Below, piece after piece: positions 1 to 7,397 of a DNA stretch of 9,996 nt. This DNA comes from Beijerinckiaceae bacterium. GTDB taxonomy: Bacteria; Pseudomonadota; Alphaproteobacteria; Rhizobiales; Beijerinckiaceae. Below the pieces are notes generated by a model. The model was given only the letters and a program-made list of their open reading frames with translations. It did not search any database and was not told where the DNA came from. Location of the stretch: positions 1 through 9,996 of the forward strand of contig DAICZI010000034.1 in assembly GCA_027311205.1 (NCBI GenBank), written 5' to 3'. Positions within the stretch are counted from its first letter, which is position 1. Each line of letters starts with the position of its first letter. The position numbers were made by a program, and so were the translations under genes.

Positions 1-2
1 CG

Positions 3-182
3 TACCTGGCAGGCGTCCACGATTGCCAGACGGTGCTCATCGAAGGCAGCCTCCAGCCGTGCCTCACGCGCGACCTGCGAATGTACTGCGAGCGGCACCA
101 CCTCAACAACGCCATTGACCGCACCAGCCTTTCATGCTCACTGCCACGCCAACCGATTTTCCTCAAGACCGATGTGACATGA
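3..182 (+). CDS. Possible 3' end of an unrecognised upstream gene (partial)
   Basis: An open frame enters from the left edge and runs about 59 codons to a TGA at 180-182. That stop overlaps the preferred leuS start as ATGA. Position-specific GC, counted by hand, is about 61%, 42% and 78% for codon positions 1, 2 and 3, which fits real coding sequence. The peptide is unusually rich in Cys and His for its length and I do not recognise a family. A minus-strand frame over roughly 1-105 also has coding-like composition, so strand is uncertain. If the plus-strand reading is right, the gene is translationally coupled to leuS. Confidence 0.28.
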   Translation, partial: YLAGVHDCQTVLIEGSLQPCLTRDLRMYCERHHLNNAIDRTSLSCSLPRQPIFLKTDVT

Positions 183-2803
183 CCACTGAACGCTACGAAC
201 CGCAGGGCACCGAGGCCAAATGGCAAAAAGCCTGGGCAGAGGCTGATATATTTCAGACCCGCAACGAACATCCGGGGCCAAAATACTATATCCTGGAAAT
301 GTTTCCTTATCCGTCGGGCCGCATTCACATGGGCCACGTGCGCAATTATGCCATGGGCGACGTGGTGGCGCGCTATCGCCGGGCGCGCGGCTACAATGTG
401 CTGCACCCGATGGGCTGGGACGCCTTTGGCATGCCTGCCGAAAACGCCGCCATGCAGCAAAATACCCATCCGGCAACATGGACCTGGGCCAATATCGCCA
501 CCATGCGCGGCCAGTTGCAATCGATGGGCCTGTCGCTCGATTGGTCACGCGAAATTGCGACCTGTTCGCCGAACTATTATCGCCATCAACAGGCGATGTT
601 TCTCGATTTCCTCGCCAAAGGCCTGGTTGACCGCAAAAAGTCGCGGGTAAACTGGGATCCGGTTGATCATACGGTGCTCGCCAACGAGCAGGTGATTGAC
701 GGTCGTGGCTGGCGCTCGGGGGCTCTGGTTGAGCAACGCGAATTGACGCAGTGGTTCTTCAAGATCAGCGATTATGCCGAAGAGCTCAACAGCGCGCTGG
801 ATTCGCTGGAGCGCTGGCCCGAAAAAGTCCGCCTCATGCAGCGCAATTGGATCGGCCGCTCGGAGGGGCTGATGGTGCGCTTCGCACTCGCCGCCCCTGC
901 AGGCGCGCCGGGAGAGGTCGAGGTCTATACCACGCGGCCAGATACACTGTTTGGCCCAAAATTCATTGCGCCGGCTGCCGATCATCCGCTGGCGGCACAA
1001 TGCGCGGCGGGCAATCCGGCGCTGGCCGGATTCATCGAATCCTGCCGCCAGATGGGCACGTCCGTCGCGGCGCTGGAGACAGCGGAAAAGCGCGGCTTTG
1101 ACACGGGCCTCAAAGCGGTTCACCCGCTTGATCCCTCGCTCGAAATTCCGGTTTGGGTCGCCAATTTCGTGCTGATGGATTATGGCACCGGCGCGATTTT
1201 CGGCTGCCCGGCGCATGACCAGCGCGATCTTGATTTCGTCAATGCCTATGGACTTGGCAACATCCCCGTTGTGTGCCCGCCCGAACAGGACCCGGCCAGC
1301 TTTGTCATCACCACCAAAGCGTATGATGGCGATGGCCGGATGATCAATTCGCGCTTTCTCGATGGCATGACGATCAATGATGCCAAGGCTGAAGTGGGTC
1401 GCCGCCTTGCCGCGCAACTTCTGGATGGCCGCCCGCAGGCGCGCGCCCAGGTGAATTTCAAGCTGCGCGACTGGGGCATTTCGCGCCAGCGCTACTGGGG
1501 CTGCCCGATCCCGGTGATACATTGCGCGGCCTGCGGCACGGTGCCGGTGCCGCACGCCGATTTACCAGTGGTGCTGCCCGACGATGTCACTTTCGACAAG
1601 CCGGGCAACCCGCTCGACCGGCACCCGACATGGTCGCATGTGAAGTGCCCGCGCTGCGGCATAGCGGCCCGGCGCGAGACTGACACGATGGACACTTTTG
1701 TCGATTCGTCGTGGTATTTTACCCGCTTCACCGATCCAGCCAACGCCGATGCGCCCGTCGCCCCGACCATGGCCGATAAATGGCTGCCGGTTGATCAATA
1801 TATCGGCGGCGTCGAACACGCGATCTTGCATCTGCTCTATTCGCGCTATTTCACCCGCGCCATGCGCAAGGATGGGCTGGTGGGGCTGGATGAGCCCTTC
1901 GCGGGCCTGTTCACGCAGGGCATGGTCGTGCATGAAACCTATGCCGCGCCCGATGGCAACTGGCTGTCACCCGCCGATGTGCGCATCGAGAGCGGGCCTG
2001 CCGGGCGCAGCGCCTGGCGGCGCAGCGATAATGCCGCCGTCACCATCGGCGCGATCGAGAAAATGTCGAAATCGCGCCGCAACACGGTCGATCCGGACGA
2101 GATCATCGGCACTTATGGCGCGGATACGGCGCGCTGGTTCATGTTGTCGGATTCGCCGCCCGAGCGCGATGTTGCCTGGACGGAGGAGGGCGTTCAGGGC
2201 GCATTCCGGTTTGTGCAAAGACTGTGGCGGCTGGTGCAGGATTTGGTCGGCATTGCGCTGCCGCCGGGTTCCGCCGCGCTGGCTGAGGGCGATGAGGAAA
2301 GCCTCAGGGTCCGCAAGGCGGCGCATCAGGCGCTCGCCCGCGTGACAGGCGATGTCGAGCGCCTGCGCTTCAACCGCTGCATTGCCCATATTTATGAATT
2401 GTCCAACACGCTCGGCACCGAACTTGGCAAGGTCGAGACCGACGCGCCGTCGGCACCGCTGCGGGCGGCATTCCGCGAGGCCGCGGAAATTCTGGTGCAG
2501 CTTTTTGCCCTGATGATGCCGCATCTTGCGGAGGAGTGCTGGCAGGTTCTGGGCCATGAAGGCCTGGTATCGAGTGCACCCTGGCCGGTGCTGGAAGAAG
2601 CACTGCTGGCCGAAGACACGGTGACGCTGCCCATTCAGATCAATGGCAAAAGGCGCGATGAAATTACCGTGCCACGCGACATGTCCGCACCCGAGATCGA
2701 GCGCTTGACGCTGGCGCAGGAAAAGGTTCAACGTGCGCTCGAGGGGCGTCCGGTGCGAAAATTTATCGTTGTTCCGCAGAGGATCATCAATGTCGTGGTC
2801 TAG
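179..2803 (+). CDS. leuS: Leucyl-tRNA synthetase (LeuRS)
   Basis: Cytoplasmic class I aminoacyl-tRNA synthetase that charges tRNA-Leu with leucine using ATP. The product is 874 aa, normal for bacterial LeuRS (E. coli about 860). The HIGH signature appears as HMGH at residues 50-53 and KMSKS is at 628-632. The CP1 editing domain carries the Thr-rich motif TTRPDTLFG (251-259) and [15 protein letters not shown] (336-350), whose D347 matches the conserved editing aspartate. Two CxxC pairs (C449/C452 and C490/C493) form the zinc module. The C-terminal tRNA-binding tail is intact. The ATG at 179 is chosen because MTTERYEP starts the family's usual N-terminus. An in-frame ATG at 134 would add 15 unlike residues, and neither start has a clear Shine-Dalgarno. 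The 3' end overlaps lptE by 14 bases. Confidence 0.97.
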   Translation: MTTERYEPQGTEAKWQKAWAEADIFQTRNEHPGPKYYILEMFPYPSGRIHMGHVRNYAMGDVVARYRRARGYNVLHPMGWDAFGMPAENAAMQQNTHPATWTWANIATMRGQLQSMGLSLDWSREIATCSPNYYRHQQAMFLDFLAKGLVDRKKSRVNWDPVDHTVLANEQVIDGRGWRSGALVEQRELTQWFFKISDYAEELNSALDSLERWPEKVRLMQRNWIGRSEGLMVRFALAAPAGAPGEVEVYTTRPDTLFGPKFIAPAADHPLAAQCAAGNPALAGFIESCRQMGTSVAALETAEKRGFDTGLKAVHPLDPSLEIPVWVANFVLMDYGTGAIFGCPAHDQRDLDFVNAYGLGNIPVVCPPEQDPASFVITTKAYDGDGRMINSRFLDGMTINDAKAEVGRRLAAQLLDGRPQARAQVNFKLRDWGISRQRYWGCPIPVIHCAACGTVPVPHADLPVVLPDDVTFDKPGNPLDRHPTWSHVKCPRCGIAARRETDTMDTFVDSSWYFTRFTDPANADAPVAPTMADKWLPVDQYIGGVEHAILHLLYSRYFTRAMRKDGLVGLDEPFAGLFTQGMVVHETYAAPDGNWLSPADVRIESGPAGRSAWRRSDNAAVTIGAIEKMSKSRRNTVDPDEIIGTYGADTARWFMLSDSPPERDVAWTEEGVQGAFRFVQRLWRLVQDLVGIALPPGSAALAEGDEESLRVRKAAHQALARVTGDVERLRFNRCIAHIYELSNTLGTELGKVETDAPSAPLRAAFREAAEILVQLFALMMPHLAEECWQVLGHEGLVSSAPWPVLEEALLAEDTVTLPIQINGKRRDEITVPRDMSAPEIERLTLAQEKVQRALEGRPVRKFIVVPQRIINVVV
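2778..2783 (+). promoter_or_regulatory. Ribosome binding site for lptE inside the leuS 3' end
   Basis: AGAGGA lies six bases before the ATG at 2790, while leuS is still being read. It favours 2790 over the next ATG at 2808, though a GGAAG just before 2808 means that start is not excluded. Confidence 0.5.
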
Positions 2804-3302
2804 GAAGATGCGCGCCAGCGCGCTGGCGGCGGCGCTGACACCGCTGGCGCTGGCGGGGTGTTTTCGTCCGCTCAACGGGGCGATGGGCGGGAAACTGCCC
2901 GATACGCTGATGGCGGTGGCAATCAAGCCGATTCCGGGCCGCACCGGGCATTATCTTGGCAATGATCTGATTTTTGCCTTCAATGGCACGGGTTCAACGG
3001 TGAAGCCGCGCTATCGTCTTGAAATTGACCTGCATCAGGCGGTGCGGGTGCCGCTGGTTGATACGGTGACCGGGCTGGCATCGGCTGCTTCCGACAACGA
3101 CCGGGCTGACTACAAGCTGATTGATATCGAGAGCAACAAGGTGCTGGTCAGCGGTGATGTGGTGAATTTCGTCACCTATGATCGCACCAATCAGGGCTAT
3201 GGCAATCTCTCGTCGCATCGGGATGCCGAAGTGCGCAATGCGGAAATTCTGGCCGACCAGATCCACACCCGTATCGCCGCCTATTTCGCGCGTGGCGGCT
3301 GA
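2790..3302 (+). CDS. lptE: LPS-assembly lipoprotein LptE
   Basis: Outer-membrane lipoprotein that partners the LptD barrel in the final step of lipopolysaccharide delivery to the cell surface. The product is 170 aa. A lipoprotein signal peptide is visible: basic start with R5, K6 and R8, an Ala/Leu-rich stretch, and the lipobox LAGC at residues 21-24, with lipidated Cys24. The rest ([10 protein letters not shown], then a Thr/Ala-rich strand, [18 protein letters not shown] and a C-terminal helix ending [13 protein letters not shown]) matches the alphaproteobacterial LptE/RlpB pattern as I know it. The start at 2790 overlaps the leuS end by 14 bases, so translation is probably coupled. Starting at 2808 would still leave a complete signal peptide. 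holA begins nine bases downstream. The leuS-lptE-holA order supports the assignment. Confidence 0.88.
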   Translation: MSWSRKMRASALAAALTPLALAGCFRPLNGAMGGKLPDTLMAVAIKPIPGRTGHYLGNDLIFAFNGTGSTVKPRYRLEIDLHQAVRVPLVDTVTGLASAASDNDRADYKLIDIESNKVLVSGDVVNFVTYDRTNQGYGNLSSHRDAEVRNAEILADQIHTRIAAYFARGG

Positions 3303-3311
3303 TCAGCGGCG

Positions 3312-4337
3312 ATGGGAATCATCGCGCCGCGCGACATTGACCGCTTCGTCGCCCGCCCGCCTGCCGAGACCATCCTGTTTCTGGTGTTTGGCGCCGATGC
3401 CGGGCTGGTCAGCGAACGGTTGCGGGCGCTGGGGCGCGGGTTGCGGGCTGCGCCCGACGAGCCCCTGGAGATTGAGGTTTTTGAAGGCAATGATGTCGCC
3501 GACGAACCGCTGGGTCTGATTGAATCGGCCCATATGGTGTCGATGTTTGGCGGCAGACGGCTGCTGCATATCAATCTTGGCAGCAAATCCATCATCCCGG
3601 CGCTGGAAAAATTGCTGGATGACCCGCCGCAGGATGCCCGTATTCTGGTGGAGGCGGGGGATTTGAAGCGCGACCAGCCGCTGCGCAAGCTGGCCGAGGC
3701 CCATAAAAACGCTGCCGCAATCATTTGCTATCCCGATAGCGAACAGGACATTGCAGCCTTGGTTGATGCCACGTTCACTGAGGCCGGGCTGGCGCTTGAC
3801 CCTGATGCGCGCGAGACTTTGCTGGCGCATCTGGGGGCCGACCGGCTCTCCACCCGCGCCGAGCTGGAAAAGCTTGTGATCTACGCCCATGGCCAGGGAA
3901 GCGTCTCGCTGGCCGATGTTGAAGCCATTGTCGCGGACACCTCGCTGCTGGCGGTGGAAGCGCTGGTTCATGCCGCTTTTTCGGGCGATCTTGGCGAGGT
4001 GGATGCGCGGTTGCGCCGCTTGCGGGCTTGCGGGGGCACGGGCGCGGTGTTGCCCCTGCTGTTGCGCCAGGCTTTGGCGCTCCACCGGGCGCGGCTTGAA
4101 CTTGATGCTGGCAAGCCGCTTGATGCCGCCCTGCAAAGCCTGGTGCGCCAGGGCTTCGGCGGCCCGCAGCGCCAGGCGCTCGCCGGCCAGCTCAAGGCGC
4201 TGAGCGCCTTGCGGCTGCAACAGACGATCGATGCCGTGCAGCAAACCATCGCCGCAACCCGCACCATGCCGCAGCTTGCCGAAGCCGCGCTTGACCGGGT
4301 GCTCTGGACGATTGCCCGCCGCAGCGCACGCGCCTGA
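3312..4337 (+). CDS. holA: DNA polymerase III delta subunit
   Basis: Clamp-loader subunit of the replicative polymerase. Delta binds and opens the beta sliding clamp so that it can be loaded on primed DNA. The product is 341 aa, close to the family's usual length of about 340. The N-terminal region contains ILFLVFGADAGLVSERL (residues 18-34), typical of the delta fold, which resembles AAA+ domains but lacks nucleotide-binding motifs. The middle has the family-like LAHLGADRLSTRAELEKLVIYA (two adjoining segments, about residues 171-192). The C-terminal helical domain ends in a run resembling LDRVLWTIARRSA. It starts nine bases after lptE with no strong Shine-Dalgarno, suggesting coupled translation. 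The gene order after leuS and lptE is the one I know from Hyphomicrobiales. The parB gene I would often expect next is absent. Confidence 0.9.
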   Translation: MGIIAPRDIDRFVARPPAETILFLVFGADAGLVSERLRALGRGLRAAPDEPLEIEVFEGNDVADEPLGLIESAHMVSMFGGRRLLHINLGSKSIIPALEKLLDDPPQDARILVEAGDLKRDQPLRKLAEAHKNAAAIICYPDSEQDIAALVDATFTEAGLALDPDARETLLAHLGADRLSTRAELEKLVIYAHGQGSVSLADVEAIVADTSLLAVEALVHAAFSGDLGEVDARLRRLRACGGTGAVLPLLLRQALALHRARLELDAGKPLDAALQSLVRQGFGGPQRQALAGQLKALSALRLQQTIDAVQQTIAATRTMPQLAEAALDRVLWTIARRSARA

Positions 4338-4422
4338 TACCAGTGCGTCCGCAACCAAAGCACGGCTTGCGCGCTGACAGGTTCCGGGCCAAGGTCTTCG
4401 CCGATCTTGTTGCATCATATCC

Positions 4423-4428
4423 AGGAGA
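4423..4428 (+). promoter_or_regulatory. Ribosome binding site fixing the methionine synthase start
   Basis: AGGAGA lies five bases before the ATG at 4434. It rules in that start over an in-frame TTG at 4407, which would add nine residues unlike the family N-terminus. Confidence 0.7.
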
Positions 4429-4433
4429 CTTTC

Positions 4434-5450
4434 ATGCTAGAAACCACCGTCGCGGGCTCGCTGCCCAAGCCCTCGTGGCTGGCCGAAACCGAGCAACTTT
4501 GGCCAGCCTGGCGGCTTGAGGGCGATGCATTGGCGACCGGCAAAATCGACGCCACCATTCTGGCGATCAAATTGCAGGAAGATGCTGGCATTGACATTGT
4601 CAGCGACGGTGAACAGGCCCGCATTCACTTCGTGCACGGGTTTCTTGCCAATCTCGATGGCATTGATTTTGGCAAGAAGACGCTGATGGGCATTCGTGCC
4701 AACCGCTACAAGGCGGAAGTGCCGACCGTCACCGGGCCGATTCGCCGCAAGGGGCCGGTGCATGAGGCCGAAGCCAAAGCCGCGCGCGCCCACACCAAAC
4801 ACAAGCTGAAATTTACGCTGCCGGGGCCGATGACCATTGTCGATACCATCGCCGACGAGCATTATGGCGACCGCGCCGCGCTGGCGCATGCGTTTGCCGA
4901 GGTGTTGAACGAGGAAGCGCATGAACTGGCGGCGCTGGGCGTCGATATTGTGCAGTTCGATGAGCCGGCCTTCAATGTCTATATGGCGGAAGTGGCGCAA
5001 TGGGGCATGTCGGCGCTGGAGCGCGCCGCGCAGGGCCTCGCCTGCACGACGGCGGTGCATATTTGTTATGGCTATGGCATCAAGGCCAACAATGACTGGA
5101 AAGAAACACTCGGCGCGCAATGGCGCCATTACGAGCAGACCTTTCCAGTAATCGCCAAAAGCTGCATCGACCAGGTGTCGCTGGAATGCCGCAACTCACG
5201 CGTGCCGATTGAGCTGATGGGCCTGCTCAAGGGCAAGGATGTGATGGTCGGGGCGATTGATGTGGCGAGCCCGCTGATCGAGACGCCCGAACAGGTTGCT
5301 GAAACCATCCGCGCCGCGCTGGCCTATGTGCCCGCAGAGCGGTTGTTTCCCTGCACCAATTGCGGGCTTGCGCCGATTTCTTCAAAGATTGCCTATGGCA
5401 AGCTCGCGGCCCTGGCAAAGGGTGCGGAACTGGTGCGGCGGTCGCTTTAG
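4434..5450 (+). CDS. Core methionine synthase, MetE C-terminal domain only, MesD-like
   Basis: Predicted zinc enzyme that methylates homocysteine to methionine in the cytoplasm. The product is 338 aa, less than half of classical MetE (about 750 aa), and it lacks the N-terminal domain that MetE needs for methyl-tetrahydrofolate. The catalytic barrel looks intact. Zinc ligands fit H209 and C211 (in AVHICYGYG), E251 (in SLECRNS) and C310 (in CTNCGL), and FDEPAF (175-180) is the homocysteine-binding motif. The N-terminus TVAGSLPKPSWLAE and the motif HICYGYGIKAN resemble, from memory, the MesD family of aerobic bacteria, which is reported to need a DUF1852 partner and oxygen. No DUF1852 gene lies in this window. 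The gene sits 96 bases after holA and is probably its own unit. The upstream gap has only a weak hairpin (4345-4374) and no SAM riboswitch that I can recognise. Confidence 0.82.
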   Translation: MLETTVAGSLPKPSWLAETEQLWPAWRLEGDALATGKIDATILAIKLQEDAGIDIVSDGEQARIHFVHGFLANLDGIDFGKKTLMGIRANRYKAEVPTVTGPIRRKGPVHEAEAKAARAHTKHKLKFTLPGPMTIVDTIADEHYGDRAALAHAFAEVLNEEAHELAALGVDIVQFDEPAFNVYMAEVAQWGMSALERAAQGLACTTAVHICYGYGIKANNDWKETLGAQWRHYEQTFPVIAKSCIDQVSLECRNSRVPIELMGLLKGKDVMVGAIDVASPLIETPEQVAETIRAALAYVPAERLFPCTNCGLAPISSKIAYGKLAALAKGAELVRRSL

Positions 5451-5465
5451 GGGGCGGCCGGTAGC

Positions 5466-5494
5466 TTGAACTGGTCGTAAAATTGCGGTCTAAC
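5466..5494 (+). promoter_or_regulatory. Weak candidate promoter for the DUF486 gene
   Basis: TTGAAC at 5466-5471 and TCTAAC at 5489-5494 are separated by 17 bases. Each matches the sigma-70 consensus at four of six positions. A transcript would start about 30 bases before the ATG at 5531. Such matches are common by chance. Confidence 0.2.
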
Positions 5495-5530
5495 GCATTG
5501 GCCCCCGCTGCGAATTAGGTATTTGTTCCC

Positions 5531-5887
5531 ATGACGATTTTCAGAACTGCTGCCATCCTGCCCGTGGTCTTGCTGATTTTCTCCAATGTTTTCATGACCT
5601 TCGCGTGGTATGGCCATTTACGCTATAAAACCGAGGCCATGTGGCTCGCCGTCGTCACAAGCTGGGGAATTGCGTTTTTTGAATATTGCCTTGCGGTTCC
5701 TGCCAACCGCATTGGCGTCGCGACTTTTTCGGTCGCGCAGTTGAAGACGATTCAGGAGGTGATCACTCTCACGGTGTTTGCGCTGTTCAGCACCTATATC
5801 CTGAAGCAGCCGTTGGGCTGGCATCAGTTTGTGGGTTTTGCATTGATTCTGGCGGGGGCCGCCTTTATTTTTCAGGGCAAAGTGTGA
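5531..5887 (+). CDS. DUF486 small multidrug-transporter-like membrane protein
   Basis: A 118 aa inner-membrane protein with about four hydrophobic segments (roughly residues 5-24, 36-54, 70-90 and 96-115). The segment ANRIGVATFSVAQLKTIQEV (residues 58-77) and the C-terminal GWHQFVGFALILAGAAFIF are the hallmarks of the DUF486 family, which is related to drug/metabolite transporters. No substrate is known to me. The length matches the family. The start at 5531 is the first ATG and has only a weak, distant AGG upstream. The gene is 80 bases after the methionine synthase and 64 bases before pgsA, on the same strand, so it may be transcribed alone or read into pgsA. Confidence 0.85.
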   Translation: MTIFRTAAILPVVLLIFSNVFMTFAWYGHLRYKTEAMWLAVVTSWGIAFFEYCLAVPANRIGVATFSVAQLKTIQEVITLTVFALFSTYILKQPLGWHQFVGFALILAGAAFIFQGKV

Positions 5888-5951
5888 GGCCCGCGCCCCA
5901 GAGTTGCGTTTTTGGGTTGACGCGCAAGCTGCCAGCATGTTGGTTGCAACG

Positions 5952-6545
5952 ATGAACGAAGCCAGTGCGATCCCCCATAGCAAGCGCTGGGCTTTGCCCA
6001 ATGTGCTCACCTATGGGCGCGTGGTGGCGGTGCCGCTGGTGTGCCTGTTTCTGCTGCCGCCCCATACTGACTGGATGCGCTGGGTCGCGTTTGTTATTTT
6101 CACCATTGCCGCCATAACCGACTTTTTCGATGGTTATCTGGCGCGGGCGTGGCAGCAACAATCAACTTTGGGCCGGATGCTCGATCCTATTGCCGACAAA
6201 TTGCTTGTCGCCGCGATTTTGCTGTCGCTGAGCGCCATTGGCACGATCAGCGGCTGGTCGATCTGGGCGGCTATCGTGATTTTGTGCCGCGAAATTCTGG
6301 TATCGGGCCTGCGCGAATATCTGGCCGAACTGCATGTTTCGCTGCCGGTCACAAAAATCGCCAAATGGAAGACCACAGTGCAATTGCTGGCTTTGGGCTT
6401 TCTGATTGTCGGCCCGGCGGGCCACGCCGTCATGTCCCACACGGTTGCCTATGGCCTTGCGCTGCTGTGGCTGGCGGCGTTGCTGACGCTTTATAGCGGC
6501 TGGGATTATATGCGGGCCGGCCTGAAACACGTGATGGACGATTGA
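5952..6545 (+). CDS. pgsA: CDP-diacylglycerol--glycerol-3-phosphate 3-phosphatidyltransferase
   Basis: Inner-membrane enzyme that makes phosphatidylglycerophosphate from CDP-diacylglycerol and glycerol-3-phosphate, the committed step to phosphatidylglycerol and cardiolipin. The product is 197 aa. The CDP-alcohol phosphotransferase motif is complete: D57 and D60-G61, A64-R65, G74, D78 and D82, spaced as DxxDGxxAR-x8-GxxxDxxxD. WALPNVLTYGR near the N-terminus and LCREILVSGLREYLAE (residues 111-126) are typical of bacterial PgsA. Several hydrophobic helices follow. The start is ambiguous: ATG at 5952 gives the usual short N-terminus, ATG at 5937 or TTG at 5904 would extend it, and none has a clear Shine-Dalgarno. 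moaD starts two bases after the stop, so pgsA, moaD and moaE form one operon, an arrangement I know from Hyphomicrobiales. Confidence 0.94.
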   Translation: MNEASAIPHSKRWALPNVLTYGRVVAVPLVCLFLLPPHTDWMRWVAFVIFTIAAITDFFDGYLARAWQQQSTLGRMLDPIADKLLVAAILLSLSAIGTISGWSIWAAIVILCREILVSGLREYLAELHVSLPVTKIAKWKTTVQLLALGFLIVGPAGHAVMSHTVAYGLALLWLAALLTLYSGWDYMRAGLKHVMDD

Positions 6546-6547
6546 CA

Positions 6548-6799
6548 ATGCGCATCGTTTATTTTGCCTGGGTGCGCGAGCGCATCGGGCGGGCGGAAGA
6601 AGAACTCGATCTGCCTGATGCGGTGCGGAGTGTTGATGACGTGATCGACTTTCTGGTGGCGCGCGGCGAGGATTATGCCCATGCCTTCTCGGCCCGCAAA
6701 AGCATCCGCGCTGCACTCGACAAGGCGCACGTGCACAGCACCGCGCTGATTGCCGGAGCCCGCGAACTGGCGTTTTTTCCGCCCATGACCGGGGGGTGA
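6548..6799 (+). CDS. moaD: Molybdopterin synthase small subunit MoaD
   Basis: Ubiquitin-like sulfur carrier of molybdenum cofactor synthesis. MoeB adenylates its C-terminus, which then becomes a thiocarboxylate, and MoaD donates the dithiolene sulfurs to precursor Z in complex with MoaE. The product is 83 aa, normal for MoaD. The start MRIVYFAWVRERIG matches the first beta strand of the family, and the chain ends in the required Gly-Gly (PPMTGG). The ATG at 6548 is two bases past the pgsA stop. An in-frame TTG at 6542 is less likely. There is no clear Shine-Dalgarno, so translation probably depends on coupling to pgsA. moaE follows at once. Confidence 0.94.
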   Translation: MRIVYFAWVRERIGRAEEELDLPDAVRSVDDVIDFLVARGEDYAHAFSARKSIRAALDKAHVHSTALIAGARELAFFPPMTGG

Positions 6800-6801
6800 G
6801 C

Positions 6802-7290
6802 ATGGTCGAGGCCTGCCCCATCACCATCAGCGTTGCGCCAGGCGATTTTGATGTCGCCGCCGACGTGGCAGCGCTCAGCAAGGGACGGCTTGATATTGGA
6901 GCCATCGCCAGCTTTGTTGGCCTTTGCCGCGATGAACAGGGGCAACTCAGCGCCCTGGAACTGGAACATTATCCCGGCATGGCCGAAGCCGAGCTCAGCC
7001 GTATCGCGGCAGACGCCACCCAGCGCTGGCCGCTGATGGGCATTGTCATCCGACATCGTTATGGCGTAATGCAGCCCGGCGAACGCATCGTCGCGGTGAT
7101 CTGTGCCGCCTCGCATCGCGGCGCGGCGCTGGCCGCCACCGATTTCATCATGGATTTTCTGAAAAGCCGCGCCCCGTTCTGGAAGAAGGAACACAAAAGC
7201 CAGGGCTGCGCGCAGGATTGGGTCGATGCCCGTGAAGCCGACGCAGCCGCACTGAAGCGCTGGCATGAGGGTGGCGTCGGTCAGAAGTGA
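6802..7290 (+). CDS. moaE: Molybdopterin synthase catalytic subunit MoaE
   Basis: Large subunit of molybdopterin synthase, which converts cyclic pyranopterin monophosphate to molybdopterin with sulfur from MoaD. The product is 162 aa, slightly longer than E. coli MoaE (150). Conserved residues are present: R43 in SFVGLCR, H105-R106 in SHRGAAL, and two lysines K121 and K128 in LKSRAPFWKKE. Their spacing of seven matches the active-site lysines K119 and K126 of E. coli. The ATG at 6802 follows a GGGGTGAG purine run and starts two bases after the moaD stop. A GTG at 6796 that overlaps that stop is an alternative, adding two residues. It is the last gene of the block; a hairpin that looks like a terminator follows at 7310-7370. 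Confidence 0.95.
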   Translation: MVEACPITISVAPGDFDVAADVAALSKGRLDIGAIASFVGLCRDEQGQLSALELEHYPGMAEAELSRIAADATQRWPLMGIVIRHRYGVMQPGERIVAVICAASHRGAALAATDFIMDFLKSRAPFWKKEHKSQGCAQDWVDAREADAAALKRWHEGGVGQK

Positions 7291-7309
7291 CAGCTTTGTG
7301 GCACGGACG

Positions 7310-7374
7310 TTGGCACAGCGCAGCAAACGCGCGATTTCTGGAAATCGCCGGTTCGTTGTGCTGTTGCCAATTTT
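7310..7374 (+). terminator. Long hairpin plus TTTT between convergent moaE and ilvE
   Basis: Bases 7310-7337 pair with 7342-7370 around a CTGG loop. There are six pairs, one bulged T (7364), nine pairs including two G-T wobbles, an A-C mismatch, three pairs, a two-by-two internal loop, then seven perfect pairs. TTTT (7371-7374) follows directly. Wobbles and T-run favour the plus-strand RNA, so it most likely ends the pgsA-moaD-moaE transcript. It begins 20 bases after the moaE stop. The U-run is short, so termination is inferred. Confidence 0.6.
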
Positions 7375-7397
7375 CGCGGTGACGCGATTGTCTCGGC

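Noticed and set aside
545..1555. Minus-strand open frame of 336 codons inside leuS
   Set aside because: It is antisense to a strongly conserved synthetase, resembles no protein family and reflects GC-rich codon bias. Shorter frames in this gene have the same origin.
1967..2944. Minus-strand open frame of 325 codons across the leuS-lptE junction
   Set aside because: It opposes two well-supported genes and has Arg/His-rich shadow composition with no recognisable motif.
4345..4374. Hairpin upstream of the methionine synthase, considered as a terminator or SAM riboswitch
   Set aside because: It has only eight pairs with a two-base bulge, a 12-base loop and no T-run. No SAM-riboswitch core could be recognised.
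3303..4418. Minus-strand open frame of 371 codons, slightly longer than holA itself
   Set aside because: holA has family motifs, the right length and the expected operon position. The antisense frame is Arg/Gln-rich with no domain.
4437..5129. Minus-strand open frame of 230 codons inside the methionine synthase
   Set aside because: It is antisense to conserved zinc-ligand and barrel motifs and shows no family resemblance.
5450..5506. GGGGGC pairing with GCCCCC around the gap before the DUF486 gene
   Set aside because: Only six pairs over a 45-base loop with no T-run, which is expected by chance in GC-rich DNA.
6162..6905. Minus-strand open frame of 247 codons over pgsA, moaD and moaE
   Set aside because: It crosses three coupled, motif-supported genes and has no recognisable domain of its own. 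The overlapping frame at 6673-7326 is rejected for the same reason.
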